64,000 nucleotides of DNA from an uncultured Candidatus Cenarchaeum sp. (GTDB taxonomy: Archaea > Thermoproteota > Nitrososphaeria > Nitrososphaerales > Nitrosopumilaceae): contig OY282369.1 in assembly GCA_958295735.1 (NCBI GenBank), forward strand, positions 2,642,983 through 2,706,982, written 5' to 3'. The stretch's first letter is position 1, and each line of letters opens with the position of its first letter. The notes below the pieces were generated by a model. That model searched no databases and had not been told where the DNA came from. It saw only the letters and a program-made list of their open reading frames with translations. A program made the position numbers and the translations under genes. Shown here in pieces: positions 54,117 to 62,539 of this stretch.

Positions 54117-55161
54117 GTGTTGTATGAAAATCATGTCACACTAACTCCCTGCGGCCGGCGGGGGGTTTTTCCAAGCGCACCAGTAGCAAAGGCAGACGGC
54201 GGACTTCCTGACTGACAGGCAGATCAAGTACGCGATCAGGGAGCACGAGAAGGGGCGCAGGGTTGCAGAAATAGCCCGGGAGATCAAGGTGAGCCGGAGG
54301 CACGCGCATGGGCTGCTCGCAGAACACGGGCGGACTGGCGAGCCTCCCGCGATTCGCCGACCGGGCAGGCCCCCCGCGCCGATCACCGAACAGGAAGCCG
54401 ATCTGGTGGCTCGGCAGCACGGGGCGAAGCATGCGGGCGTCCGGCGCGCCGCCAAGTCGCCGAGGGCCGGCCACGCCACAAGCTACGGCAGGGTCTGCAA
54501 GATCATGAAGGACGGCGGGATGGTGGTGCCGTCTCCGGGCAAGGCGAAGCGCAGGAAATGGGTCCGTTTTGAGAGGAGGTACTCCAGCGCCACGTGGCAC
54601 GCAGGCTGGCACGAAATGAAGGATTCCCGCTTCAGGGGCTCAAATTTGGTCGCATGCCTTGACGATTCGTCGCGATGCGTGACAGGCGCTGGCATGTTCA
54701 GGGAAGCGACCTCGGAGAACGCGGTGGCCGTGCTGCGCGAGGCCGCGAAGCGGTTCGGCGCGCCCGCGGCGATGCTGTCCGACAACGGCTCGTGCTTCGT
54801 GGGCCGGCGAGGCCGCAGGAAGGCGCGCGAGGGATCGTGGCAACCGACCGCGTTCGAGAGGGAGCTGCTGGAGCGCGGCATTGATCTGACAAACGGCCGC
54901 CCCCTGCCACCCGCAGACCAGCGGCAAGCTGGAGGGGTTCTTCGGGACCCTGGAGACGGAGATCAGGCACCACGAGAGCCTGCCGGAATTCGTCGCGTTC
55001 TACAACGAGCGGAGGCTCCGCCGCTCGCCGGACATTGACAATCTGGAGACCCCGCTCAGGGCATTCTCCGCCAGAAAGGCCACGAGAGCGATCAAGAAAA
55101 ACAGCCCGGGCTGATGGGTGAGGACGCGAACGAGCATGTGACATGATTTTCATACAACACA
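54117..55161 (+). mobile_element. IS481-like element with perfect 23-bp ends
   Basis: GTGTTGTATGAAAATCATGT plus CAC at the left is perfectly inverted at 55139-55161. The sequence GACTGCCCAAAT flanks it on both sides (54103-54114 and 55168-55179). It appears to have inserted among remnants of the IS5-like element. A worn copy of its end occurs at 35404-35426 in the array. Confidence 0.88.
54208..55114 (+). pseudogene. IS481-like transposase, one-base insertion and no clear start
   Basis: The frame holds FLTDRQIKYAIREHEKGRRV and IAREIKVSRRHAHGLLAEHG (helix-turn-helix), WHAGWHEMK and LVACLDDSSR, MLSDNGSCF, then LLERGIDLTNGRP. One extra C in a C5 run near 54903 shifts the frame. The expected HPQTSGKLEGFFGTLETEIR and LRAFSARKATRAIKKNSPG follow in the next frame to TGA 55114. 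No ATG precedes the helix-turn-helix; CTG 54208 or GTG 54289 are the only options. Either programmed shifting or recent inactivation would explain it. Confidence 0.8.
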
Positions 55162-55180
55162 AGAGACTGCCCAAATGCCA

Positions 55181-55191
55181 AAAATCAAATA
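55181..55191 (+). promoter_or_regulatory. Leaderless promoter of small coiled-coil gene 2
   Basis: AAAATCAAATA is centred 27 nt before ATG 55213, preceded by GACTGCCCAAATGCC. The arrangement is the same as in copies 1 and 3. Confidence 0.6.
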
Positions 55192-55212
55192 CTGGCAGGA
55201 TCTACGCCACGC

Positions 55213-55509
55213 ATGGCGCAGGCTACGGAACCATCCGTGCCCAAGCCGCCGCACGCCAAGGAGTCGGCCCGGGAGCACGCAGCGAAGGCCCGGACGGACG
55301 TAAGGATGGCCCGGAAGTACAGAAAGACGGCCTTGGATTACGAATCGTTGGCCCGGGAGCACCAGAGGATGGCCCGGGAGCACGCAATGGCGGTCCGGAA
55401 GTACGGAACGGAGGACTTGGAAGACGAAAAGAGACTCGGGGATTATCTTGCCGAGGAGCACCGCGAATATTCCATGGGCTGGGAATTGATGCTGGTCGAG
55501 GACGATTAG
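55213..55509 (+). CDS. Small coiled-coil protein, paralogue 2 (MAQATE family)
   Basis: This 98-residue protein begins MAQATEPSVPKPPHAKESAR and ends EYSMGWELMLVEDD. The middle (ALDYESLAREHQRMAREHAM) keeps the seven-residue pattern with different residues. Selection or drift has therefore changed the helix surface while the two ends stay fixed. The reading frame is intact although it is surrounded by broken IS copies, which argues that the gene matters. The same cassette follows its stop. Confidence 0.75.
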   Translation: MAQATEPSVPKPPHAKESAREHAAKARTDVRMARKYRKTALDYESLAREHQRMAREHAMAVRKYGTEDLEDEKRLGDYLAEEHREYSMGWELMLVEDD

Positions 55510-55789
55510 CCGCCCCGCCCCCGCCCGATCGCTGCGGCAGAATCATGTTCGCCGATCCTGCACCCCTTTCCAGTCTGGCGCCCGCGCGGGGCCGGTAGCC
55601 CCGCGGGCGCGAATCCGGATAGGCGAAGGCGCTTTCGCGCCCGGCCGGCGGCCCCGCGCCGGCGCCCGCGCGGGGCCCGCCGCCCGCGGGCGCGAAAACC
55701 GCTTCGCCTATCCGGATTCGCGCCTGCCGTGTTGCGCAGAAACAGGCATGCCCCCCGCCGCCGCGTACCCCTTGGCAAGATTCCCCGCA
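55510..55789. repeat. GC-rich downstream cassette, copy 2, with 36-bp inverted repeat
   Basis: The arms GGCGCGAATCCGGATAGGCG onwards (55606-55641) and its complement (55689-55724) differ at about three positions and are 47 bp apart. A smaller palindrome (GGCCCCGCGC ... GCGCGGGGCC) lies in the loop. The transcript could fold into a long hairpin just after the small gene. It could act as a terminator, a stabiliser or a mobile hairpin. From 55725 to 55789 nothing else is seen. Confidence 0.8.
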
Positions 55790-56019
55790 ACGAGGGTTCT
55801 GACTGCCCGCGCGAGGCGCCGGGATGGGCCGGGATCGGCGCTGCCGGCCGGGGCGGATCTGCCGGAAGAATAGCGCCTTTTGGGCGGCGCCGTCGCCCCC
55901 GCCCGGCGACGCGACCGCCCTGCCGGCGGGCGGCCCGGGCGCCCGGTACCGCCCGACCCCGAGCCGCGCGCGGCGGCATCCCGCGGGGGCCTCCCGCTTC
56001 GGCCAGCCGAGCCGCGCGC

Positions 56020-56358
56020 GCGGCCGGCATGGTGGCGCGGAAGGCGGCCGGCGGGCGCGGCCGGCGCCGGGCGATCGAGGTCGTCTTTTCGGCCGCCAAG
56101 AGCCTGTTCGGGATCGGCGCGCGCCCCGAAGCGGAAGAACAGCCGGGGAGGTCGGCCTCGAGGTGGCGTTCTGCAAGCTGGTCGGCACGGCCCAGGGGGG
56201 GATGGGACATGGGGCTCGGGGGGATGAGGGGGAAGGGGAGGAGCGGAGCCCCGGCGCCGTCCGGGGTCGGGTGGGCCGAGCGCGCTCGGCGCCCTCGGCG
56301 TGGAGGGGGGAAGAGCGGAGCCCCGGCGCCGTCCGGCATGGTTGTGGGATAAACTACC
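56020..56358 (+). mobile_element. 3' fragment of the IS5-like element
   Basis: It encodes GGRGRRRAIEVVFSAAKSLF, matching the Glu region of the IS5-like transposase. It ends GGAGCCCCGGCGCCGTCCGG, then GGTTGTGGGATAAACTACCCAAAT, a worn right end. The region 55790-56019 shows no gene. A lone worn left end (GGCGTGATTGTGAGACTGCC) follows at 56419-56438. Confidence 0.7.
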
Positions 56359-56444
56359 CAAATGTGGCCCATAATCCAAATTTCAAGCGTGAAAAACTGC
56401 CCCTCCCCGGCCGCCGCAGGCGTGATTGTGAGACTGCCCAAATA

Positions 56445-57799
56445 CAGTCTATCTCATAATCACGCCTGAAACCCGATCCAGCTCAAGACAATGATCGCGA
56501 ACGGGCGACTTTTGTTGACAACACGGGCCAAAAACCAGCCCGGCCACACCATGGCGCGGCCGAATCCAAGTGCGCGGCGCGCGGCAGGATGCTCGTCCTG
56601 CAGAGGGATCCCAACGAGGGCGGGGAGCTCGAGAAGATGAACCGGAAGAAGGTCGGGGCCCCGTACCGGTACGCCGAGCCCGTGTTCCTGGCCCTGGCGG
56701 CCACAAGGTGCCTGACAGGCGCGTCGCACGGGGCCCTGGAGGGCCCGGCCCGGCAGGCGCCGGGCGACGACGGCACGCCGAGGCACGCCCGGACATGCAG
56801 GAGGATCAGCGGGACAAAGGCGGGCATCCGCGGGGGGATGGTCATCGCGTCGAGCAGCAAGCGCGCCGCGCGGGCGGCCGCCGACTCGTCAGGCCCGCAG
56901 CGGAACGACCGCGGGGAGTGGATAACGAAGAAGTGGAAGCTGAAGCGCGGGTTCGCGAGGGCGCGCGTGCTGGCGGACGCGGACACGCGCCGCGTCCTGG
57001 CGCTGAAGGTGACCGACGAGAAGACCGGCGACGCGCCCGTATTCGAGGCGCTCGTCACCGGGGCGGCCGCGGCCCCGGACGGGGCCGCGGCGCGCGGGGA
57101 GGCGCGGGGCAAGGAGGCGGAGGCGGCGGAGGCGGCGGAAGAGAAGGAAGAGGCGGCCGCGGCGATCGCGGCCGAGGCCGTGCGCTCCGCCCCCGGGGAG
57201 GCGGCCGCGGCGCGCGCGGTCGCCGCCGACGACGGCGGGACGGCCCGCGAGCGGGAGCCGGAGGCATCGGTCTCTGCCGCCGCGGCCGCGGCGGCCGCGG
57301 AGGGGGCGGAAAAGGCCGCCTGCGCCGACGGCGCGTACGCGTCGCGCAAGAACGTCGCCCCGTGCAGGGAGCTCGGGATCGTCCCGTTCATCAAGACGCG
57401 CAAGAACGCCACCACGGCCGGCAAGGGCGAAGGCGACGGGCGGGGCAGGGTGGTGCGGGAGCAGCTGGGCTTCGGCACCAAGTACGTCTCGGACCTGACC
57501 GTTGCGGAAAAGGCGGCCGGCACGGGGGCGCGGAGGGCGGCCAGCAGGCACGGCCGGCGCCGGGCGGTCGAGATCGTCTTTTCGGCCGCCAAGCGCCTGT
57601 TCGGGAGCGGCGCGCGCGCCCTGAAGTGGAAGAACACAGTCCGGGAGGTCGGCCTCAAGGCGGCCCTCTACAACAGGCTGGTCGGCGTGGCCTCGGGGGG
57701 GATCGGATAGGGGGACTTTGGGGGAGGAAGGGGGAAGGGGAGGGGGAGGGGGGAGGAGCGGAGCCCCGGCGCCGTCCGGGATAGTTATGAGATAGACTA
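56445..57799 (+). mobile_element. IS5-like element, copy 2, about 1.35 kb
   Basis: The left end CAGTCTATCTCATAAT and right end ATTATGAGATAGACTA-type repeat are nearly those of copy 1. CCCAAATA occurs at 56437-56444. On the right the sequence reads TAGACTACCCAATAGACTACCCAAATA, so the end and target are partly doubled. This copy has the better transposase and was probably the later insertion. Confidence 0.85.
56589..57710 (+). CDS. IS5-like DDE transposase, copy 2, complete
   Basis: This 373-residue protein starts at ATG 56589 (MLVLQRDPNEGGELEKMNRK). The triad is DADTRRVLALKVTDEKTGD, CADGAYASRKN and RRRAVEIVFSAAKR. The Ala/Glu-rich insert is slightly longer than in copy 1 (KEAEAAEAAEEKEEAAAAIA). 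The two transposases are otherwise almost identical, so the elements separated recently. Both sit directly upstream of a MAQATE-family gene and in the same orientation. Confidence 0.85.
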   Translation: MLVLQRDPNEGGELEKMNRKKVGAPYRYAEPVFLALAATRCLTGASHGALEGPARQAPGDDGTPRHARTCRRISGTKAGIRGGMVIASSSKRAARAAADSSGPQRNDRGEWITKKWKLKRGFARARVLADADTRRVLALKVTDEKTGDAPVFEALVTGAAAAPDGAAARGEARGKEAEAAEAAEEKEEAAAAIAAEAVRSAPGEAAAARAVAADDGGTAREREPEASVSAAAAAAAAEGAEKAACADGAYASRKNVAPCRELGIVPFIKTRKNATTAGKGEGDGRGRVVREQLGFGTKYVSDLTVAEKAAGTGARRAASRHGRRRAVEIVFSAAKRLFGSGARALKWKNTVREVGLKAALYNRLVGVASGGIG

Positions 57800-57821
57800 C
57801 CCAATAGACTACCCAAATACC

Positions 57822-57832
57822 AAAAATTAAAT
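57822..57832 (+). promoter_or_regulatory. Leaderless promoter of small coiled-coil gene 3
   Basis: AAAAATTAAATAC is centred 28 nt before ATG 57855, preceded by GACTACCCAAATACC. Confidence 0.65.
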
Positions 57833-57854
57833 ACGGACAAGATCTACACCATAC

Positions 57855-58175
57855 ATGGCACAGGCGACAGAATCACCCAAACTTGGGCCGCCGCACATCA
57901 AAGAGATGATCTTGGAGTACGGAAGGTTGGCCCAGAAGGACGGAAAGATGGCCTTGGAGTACGGAAGGTTGGCCCGGAAGGACGGAAAGATGGCCTTGGA
58001 GTACGAAAAGTTGGCCCGGAAGAACGGAAAGACGGCCCGGAGGGACGAAATGACGGCTCAGGAGTACATGAGGTTGATCCAGGAGGACGAAGAGAGACAC
58101 GGGGATTATCTTGAAGAGTACCACCGTGAAAATTCCATGGACTGGGAATTGATGCTGGTCAAGGACGACGATTAG
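57855..58175 (+). CDS. Small coiled-coil protein, paralogue 3 (MAQATE family), clearest repeats
   Basis: This 106-residue protein has three near-perfect 14-residue repeats (MALEYGRLARKDGK), encoded by 42-bp DNA repeats that themselves divide into two seven-residue halves. A solvent-exposed helix or coiled coil is expected. The end ENSMDWELMLVKDDD matches the other paralogues. It lies 323 bp before the HEPN-TPR gene on the same strand, but each has its own TATA box. It could be a partner or regulator of that protein. That link is positional only. Confidence 0.75.
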   Translation: MAQATESPKLGPPHIKEMILEYGRLAQKDGKMALEYGRLARKDGKMALEYEKLARKNGKTARRDEMTAQEYMRLIQEDEERHGDYLEEYHRENSMDWELMLVKDDD

Positions 58176-58414
58176 CCGCCCTGCCTCCGCCCGATCGCCG
58201 CCGCAGAATCAGGTTCGCCGATCCGGCATTCCATTCCCGTCTGGCGCCCGCGCGGGGCCGGCGGCCCCGACCTGCGGGCGCGAATCCGGATAGACGAAGG
58301 CGCTTCCGCGCCAGGCCGGCGGGTTCGCGGCCCCGCGCCGGCGCCCGCGCGGGGCCGGTCGGCCGCCCGCCCGCCGGCGCGAAAACCGCTTCGCCGATCC
58401 GGATTCGCGCCCGC
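58176..58414. repeat. GC-rich downstream cassette, copy 3, with inverted repeat
   Basis: It matches the cassettes after the other two paralogues. The inverted arms lie at 58277-58312 and 58376-58411, 63 bp apart, with the same nested palindrome in the loop. This cassette ends directly at the G12 tract. Confidence 0.8.
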
Positions 58415-58426
58415 GGGGGGGGGGGG
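58415..58426 (+). repeat. G12 homopolymer upstream of the HEPN-TPR promoter
   Basis: Twelve G precede the TATA box at 58453-58463 by about 27 bp. A change in tract length would move any upstream factor site relative to the promoter. Confidence 0.85.
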
Positions 58427-58452
58427 AAGGCCGCCTGCCACGTACCAGACGC

Positions 58453-58463
58453 CATATAAAAAT
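58453..58463 (+). promoter_or_regulatory. TATA box of the HEPN-TPR gene
   Basis: CATATAAAAAT is centred 41 nt before ATG 58499. The message would have a leader of roughly 14 nt, unlike the leaderless genes around it. Confidence 0.6.
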
Positions 58464-58498
58464 ACACAAATAGTGGCGGGCCGCGGGCTTCGCGAGAC

Positions 58499-60907
58499 AT
58501 GAAGGTAAGATTCGGCCGCCGCATCACCCAGGCCGCGCGCAAGCAGTCGATCGGTTCGACGTTCGACGAAGTGGGCTGGATAGTGGCGAACTTGGCGGGC
58601 GCCAGCGACGACACGAAGGACCAGTGCACCACAAAACTGGTCACGGTGATGGAGCAGATCCTGAGGCACGCCCTCGAAACGCTGATCGGGAGGGGGAAAA
58701 TATCCCCGCATCTCTTCGTAAGCGAACTGCCATGCCCCGAACGGCTGGGCGGGATCTCGCTGGCGCGACACATTTCCCCGTCCCGCAATTTTCAGAACAT
58801 CGGCGCCGTAAAAGGCATCCTGGACAAGATGGGCATGCCCCACGTGCTCGACGACTGCCCGTGCGGGCCAGACCGGGCAAAACTCCAAGATTTGTTCGAG
58901 CACAGGAACAACATAGCCCACACGTCGGTGAAATTGCCGCCGATCGAAATTGACCGATGCTTTGGGATCGTCCTGCCGCTCATCAGCTGCATCATGTCCG
59001 AGATCTACCCCGGCGGCCGCCGTTTTTACCAGCACATGGGGGAGGGCCTGTTTCACTCGCGCGAGTACCACGAGGCAATCGTGTACTGCGACATGTCGCT
59101 TGCCATGCTGCCGGACGATCCCCACATGCTTGGCAAAAAAGGCGAGTCGCTCGCGAAACTGGGGCTGCACGAAAAGGCGGTGGAGTGCTACGACAAGGCC
59201 CTGGCCTTGGATCCTGGCGATTCCGCCCTTGCCAGGAAGGGAGAGTCGCTCGCGGCGATGGGGCGATTCAGGGAGGCGGCGGAGTGCTGCGACCGGGCCC
59301 TGGCTCTGGACCCGGGCGACCGGTACTCACACGTCTTGAAAGGAGAGTCGCTCGCGGCGATGGGGCGGCACGGGGAGGCGGCGGAGTGCTGCGACCGGGC
59401 ACTGGTCCTGGATCCGGGCGACCGGTACGCGCATGTCATGAAGGGGACGTCGCTCGCGAAACTGGGACGATTAAAAGAAGCGGCGGAGTGCTGCGACCGG
59501 GCCCTGGCCCTGGATCCGGACTACTCCCGCGCGCATGCCAAGAAGGGAGAGTCGCTCGCGGGACTGGGACGACACGGGGAGGCGGTCGCGTGCTACGACA
59601 GGCGGCTGTACGCCGTTCCGGACGACCCGATCGCGCATGCCAGAAAGGGAGAGTCGCTCGCGGCGATGGGACGATTCGGGGAGGCGGTCGCGTGCTGCGA
59701 CCGGGCCCTGGCCCTGGATCCGGACTACTCCCGCGCGCATGCCAAGAAGGGAGAGTCGCTCGCGGGACTGGGACGACACGGGGAGGCGGTCGCGTGCTAC
59801 GACAGGCGGCTGGACGCCGTTCCGGACGACCCGATCGCGCATGCCAGAAAGGGAGAGTCGCTCGCGGCGATGGGACGATTCGGGGAGGCGGTCGCGTGCC
59901 ACGACCGGGCCCTGGCCCTGGATCCGGGCTACTCCCGCGCGCATGCCAGGAAGGGAGAGTCGCTCGCGGGACTGGGGCGATTCGGGGAGGCGGTCGCGTG
60001 CTACGACAGGCGGCTGGACGCCGTTCCGGACGACCCGATCGCGCATGCCGGAAAGGGAGAGTCGCTCGCGGGACTGGGGCGATTCAGGGAGGCGGCGGAG
60101 TGCTACGACCGGGCCCTGGCCCTGGATCCGGACAACTCGCACGCGCATGCCAAGAAGGGAGAGTCGCTCGCGGGGATGAACAGACACGGGGAGGCTGTCG
60201 CGTGCTACGACAGGCGGCTGGACATCGTCCCCGACGACCCGATCGCGCATGCCGGAAAAGGAGAGTCGCTCGCGGGACTGGGGCGATTAAAAGAGGCGGC
60301 GGAGTGCTGCGACCGGGCCCTGGCCCTGGATCCGGGCTACTCCCGCGCGCATGCCGTGAAGGGAGAGTCGCTCGCGGGACTGGGACTATTCAAGGAGGCG
60401 GTCACGCACTACGACCGGGCCCTGGCCCTGGATCCGGGCTACTCCCGCGCGCATGCCGTGAAAGGGGCGTCGCTCGCGGGGATGAACAGACACGGGGAGG
60501 CGGTCGCGTGCTACGACAGGCGGCTGGACGCCGTTCCGGACGACCTGTACGCCCTTGCCAGAAAGGGAGTGTCGCTCGCGGGACTGGGACTATTCAAGGA
60601 GGCGGTCACGCACTACGACCGGGCCCTGGCCCTGGATCCGGGCTACTCGCACGCGCATGCCATGAAAGGAGAGTCGCTCGCGGGGCTGGGGCGGCACGGG
60701 GAGGCGGTCGCGTGCTACGACCGGGCCCTGGCCCTGGATCCGGACGACTCCCGCGCGCATGCCATGAAAGGGGCGTCGCTCGCGGGGCTGGGGCGGCACG
60801 GGGAGGCGGTCGCGCACTTCGCCAAGCGGCTGCACGCCGTTCCTGGCGACCCGCACGCGCTTGCCGGAAAGGAAGGGTCGCTCGCGGAGCTGGAGCGGCG
60901 CGGGTAG
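58499..60907 (+). CDS. HEPN-like domain fused to about 18 TPR repeats
   Basis: This is an 802-residue protein. Residues 1 to about 175 form a helical domain. FEHRNNIAHTS contains R136-x4-H141, the R-x4-6-H signature of HEPN RNases, and FYQHMGEG follows. From about residue 180 to the end run 34-residue TPR units. Two types mostly alternate: YDRALALDPDYSRAHA and YDRRLDAVPDDPIAHA, each with KGESLAGLGRHGEAV. The DNA of these 102-bp units is nearly identical, so units probably change in number. There is no signal peptide. HEPN domains commonly cleave RNA in toxin-antitoxin and antiviral systems, and TPRs bind partners. RNase activity here is an inference from the motif. Confidence 0.8.
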   Translation: MKVRFGRRITQAARKQSIGSTFDEVGWIVANLAGASDDTKDQCTTKLVTVMEQILRHALETLIGRGKISPHLFVSELPCPERLGGISLARHISPSRNFQNIGAVKGILDKMGMPHVLDDCPCGPDRAKLQDLFEHRNNIAHTSVKLPPIEIDRCFGIVLPLISCIMSEIYPGGRRFYQHMGEGLFHSREYHEAIVYCDMSLAMLPDDPHMLGKKGESLAKLGLHEKAVECYDKALALDPGDSALARKGESLAAMGRFREAAECCDRALALDPGDRYSHVLKGESLAAMGRHGEAAECCDRALVLDPGDRYAHVMKGTSLAKLGRLKEAAECCDRALALDPDYSRAHAKKGESLAGLGRHGEAVACYDRRLYAVPDDPIAHARKGESLAAMGRFGEAVACCDRALALDPDYSRAHAKKGESLAGLGRHGEAVACYDRRLDAVPDDPIAHARKGESLAAMGRFGEAVACHDRALALDPGYSRAHARKGESLAGLGRFGEAVACYDRRLDAVPDDPIAHAGKGESLAGLGRFREAAECYDRALALDPDNSHAHAKKGESLAGMNRHGEAVACYDRRLDIVPDDPIAHAGKGESLAGLGRLKEAAECCDRALALDPGYSRAHAVKGESLAGLGLFKEAVTHYDRALALDPGYSRAHAVKGASLAGMNRHGEAVACYDRRLDAVPDDLYALARKGVSLAGLGLFKEAVTHYDRALALDPGYSHAHAMKGESLAGLGRHGEAVACYDRALALDPDDSRAHAMKGASLAGLGRHGEAVAHFAKRLHAVPGDPHALAGKEGSLAELERRG

Positions 60908-61570
60908 CGGCGTCGGACGCGTGCATGCTGCCCGAGCCGCCGAGAAGGGCCGCTCGCGTAAGTGGGGCGGCGCGGACAGGCGGCAACGCGATGCGGCAGG
61001 GCGCCGATCGCCGATCCCGACGACCGTTCCGCCACTTCCCCCCTTTGACGCCAAATGCAGATCGTTCTTTGCGCCGATCGCCGATCCCGACGACCGTTCC
61101 GCCGCCGTGGGGAGATCCGGGCCGGCCGCGATCCCGGGCGCGTCGTCAAGCACGCGCTTTCCGGCCGCGGCCGACCTCGATCTGCCAGCCCGCCTCGCGG
61201 GGCGCCGCGGCATGGCGCGGAGCGCGCTCGGCCGGCCGATCGCCGCATTCGGGGGGCGCCGGGGCCCCGCCGCGGCGGCGGATGCCCGCCCGCCTTGCGG
61301 GAGGCGCGCGGCAGAACGGGCCGCCCTCCACCCTTTCCGGGCAACGGAGCCGCCCGCCGGCCCGCCCGCGGCCGCGCGACCCGGGGCGCCCGCGCGGCTG
61401 CGCGCGGGAGGAGCGCGCGGGCGGGGCGGGGAAGGGCGCGCGCCCCGCCGCGCCGGGGCGCCTCCACGACCCGGAGCGCCTGGAGCGGCACACGAAGCGG
61501 GGAAGGGCGCGCGCCCCGCCGCGCGGTCCGCGGGCCTTCCCGCGGGGCCCGCCGCCCGCCGGCGAGCTAT
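60908..61570. other. Worn TPR sequence and direct repeats upstream of bioB
   Basis: There is no intact gene in these 663 bases. Positions 60940-61000 still resemble the TPR coding repeat (GAAGGGCCGCTCGCG, GGGGCGGCGCGG). A 33-bp direct repeat starting GCGCCGATCGCCGATCCCGA lies at 61001-61033 and 61071-61103. A second repeat, GGGGAAGGGCGCGCGCCCCG, lies near 61429 and 61499. Confidence 0.6.
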
Positions 61571-61581
61571 GCTTATTTTAC
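61571..61581 (+). promoter_or_regulatory. TATA box of the bioB remnant
   Basis: GCTTATTTTAC is centred about 25 nt before GTG 61601, a leaderless geometry. The promoter has outlived the gene and may still drive bioF. Confidence 0.55.
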
Positions 61582-61600
61582 GGGCCCGCGGGGGCGCGCC

Positions 61601-62539
61601 GTGCCGGACGCGGATGCCGCCCTCGTGCGGGAATGCGCGGAGGCCGCGTTTTCCGGCGGGGGGATCGGCGCGGGGGAGGCGCGACGCCCCATCGACGCGC
61701 GGGACGACCTGCTGCCGGGGCCGGCCGCCGCCGCGGACAGGACAACCCGCGGCTTCAACGGCGATGCCGCGGACGCGGGGCAGCTGAACAACGTAAGGCG
61801 CGACGCGCGCGGCGAGGACTGCGCCTTTTGTAGCCAGTCGGCCCTGCACGAGGCGGATCCCGAAACGCACGGGCTCCCCGAGCCCGCCGGGGCCGCGCGG
61901 GCGGCGCGCCGCGCCATGGATGGGGGCGCCACCTCGTACTGCTTGGCGGCCGCCCGGGGGGGCCGCCCGCGGATGCCGGGTTCGGGAATGCCCGCGCGGC
62001 GGTCTCCGGGATGGATGGGGGCGGAGCGCGGCCCGGGCTTTGCGGCCGGGACGGGCGGCCCGGCTTGGGGAACCGGGCGTCCGGCTGTACGACCACGACC
62101 TGGAGGCGGCCCGATCAAAGTTCCCCGAGACATGCTCCACACGTGCGCGCGACGACGGGCTGGAGGCGCCCCGCGCGGCCGGGGAGGCGGGCCCGGAGCC
62201 GCGCGCGGGGGGATGATAGGCATGGGTGAGGCGCGCGGGCGGGGGCCGGAGCCGGCCGGGCCGGGGCCCGGGGAGGCCGCGCCGAACGTCCCGGCGCCCG
62301 CGGGGGGCGCGCCGGCGCGGGCGCCGCTCCCGGGCGGCGGGGCGCCGCGCGCGTTCGCCGTGCCGCGGCCCGCGCCGCCCCGTTCCGCGGCGATCCCCGG
62401 GGGGAGGTGGGCCGCGCCGGGAGGCGGGGGCGGGGCCGGCGGGACGATCGCCGCCGGCTGCCCCGCGGCGGGCGGGGACGGCCCGGGAAGGGGCGCGGCG
62501 GCGGCTCGGGAGGCGGGGCTGCCTGCGGGCCGCGGGTAG
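61601..62539 (+). pseudogene. bioB: Biotin synthase remnant, radical-SAM cysteine lost
   Basis: BioB inserts sulfur into dethiobiotin using a radical-SAM 4Fe-4S cluster. GTG 61601 begins MPDADAALVRECAEAAF. LNNVRRDARGEDCAFCSQS matches the cluster motif CPEDCxxC, but the first Cys is Arg. Family blocks follow in shifting frames: ARRAMDGGATSYCLAAARGG; then, in another frame, LGEPGVRLYDHDLEAARSKF and PETCSTRARDDGLEAP; then back to GGMIGMGEA and AVPRPAPPRSAAIPGGR. At least two frameshifts and the lost ligand make it non-functional. It ends at TAG 62537-62539, where bioF coding begins. Confidence 0.8.

Noticed and set aside
56570-57784. Second plus-strand frame within the IS5-like copy 2
   Set aside because: It overlaps the transposase in another frame and is Arg/Gly-rich without the DDE motifs.
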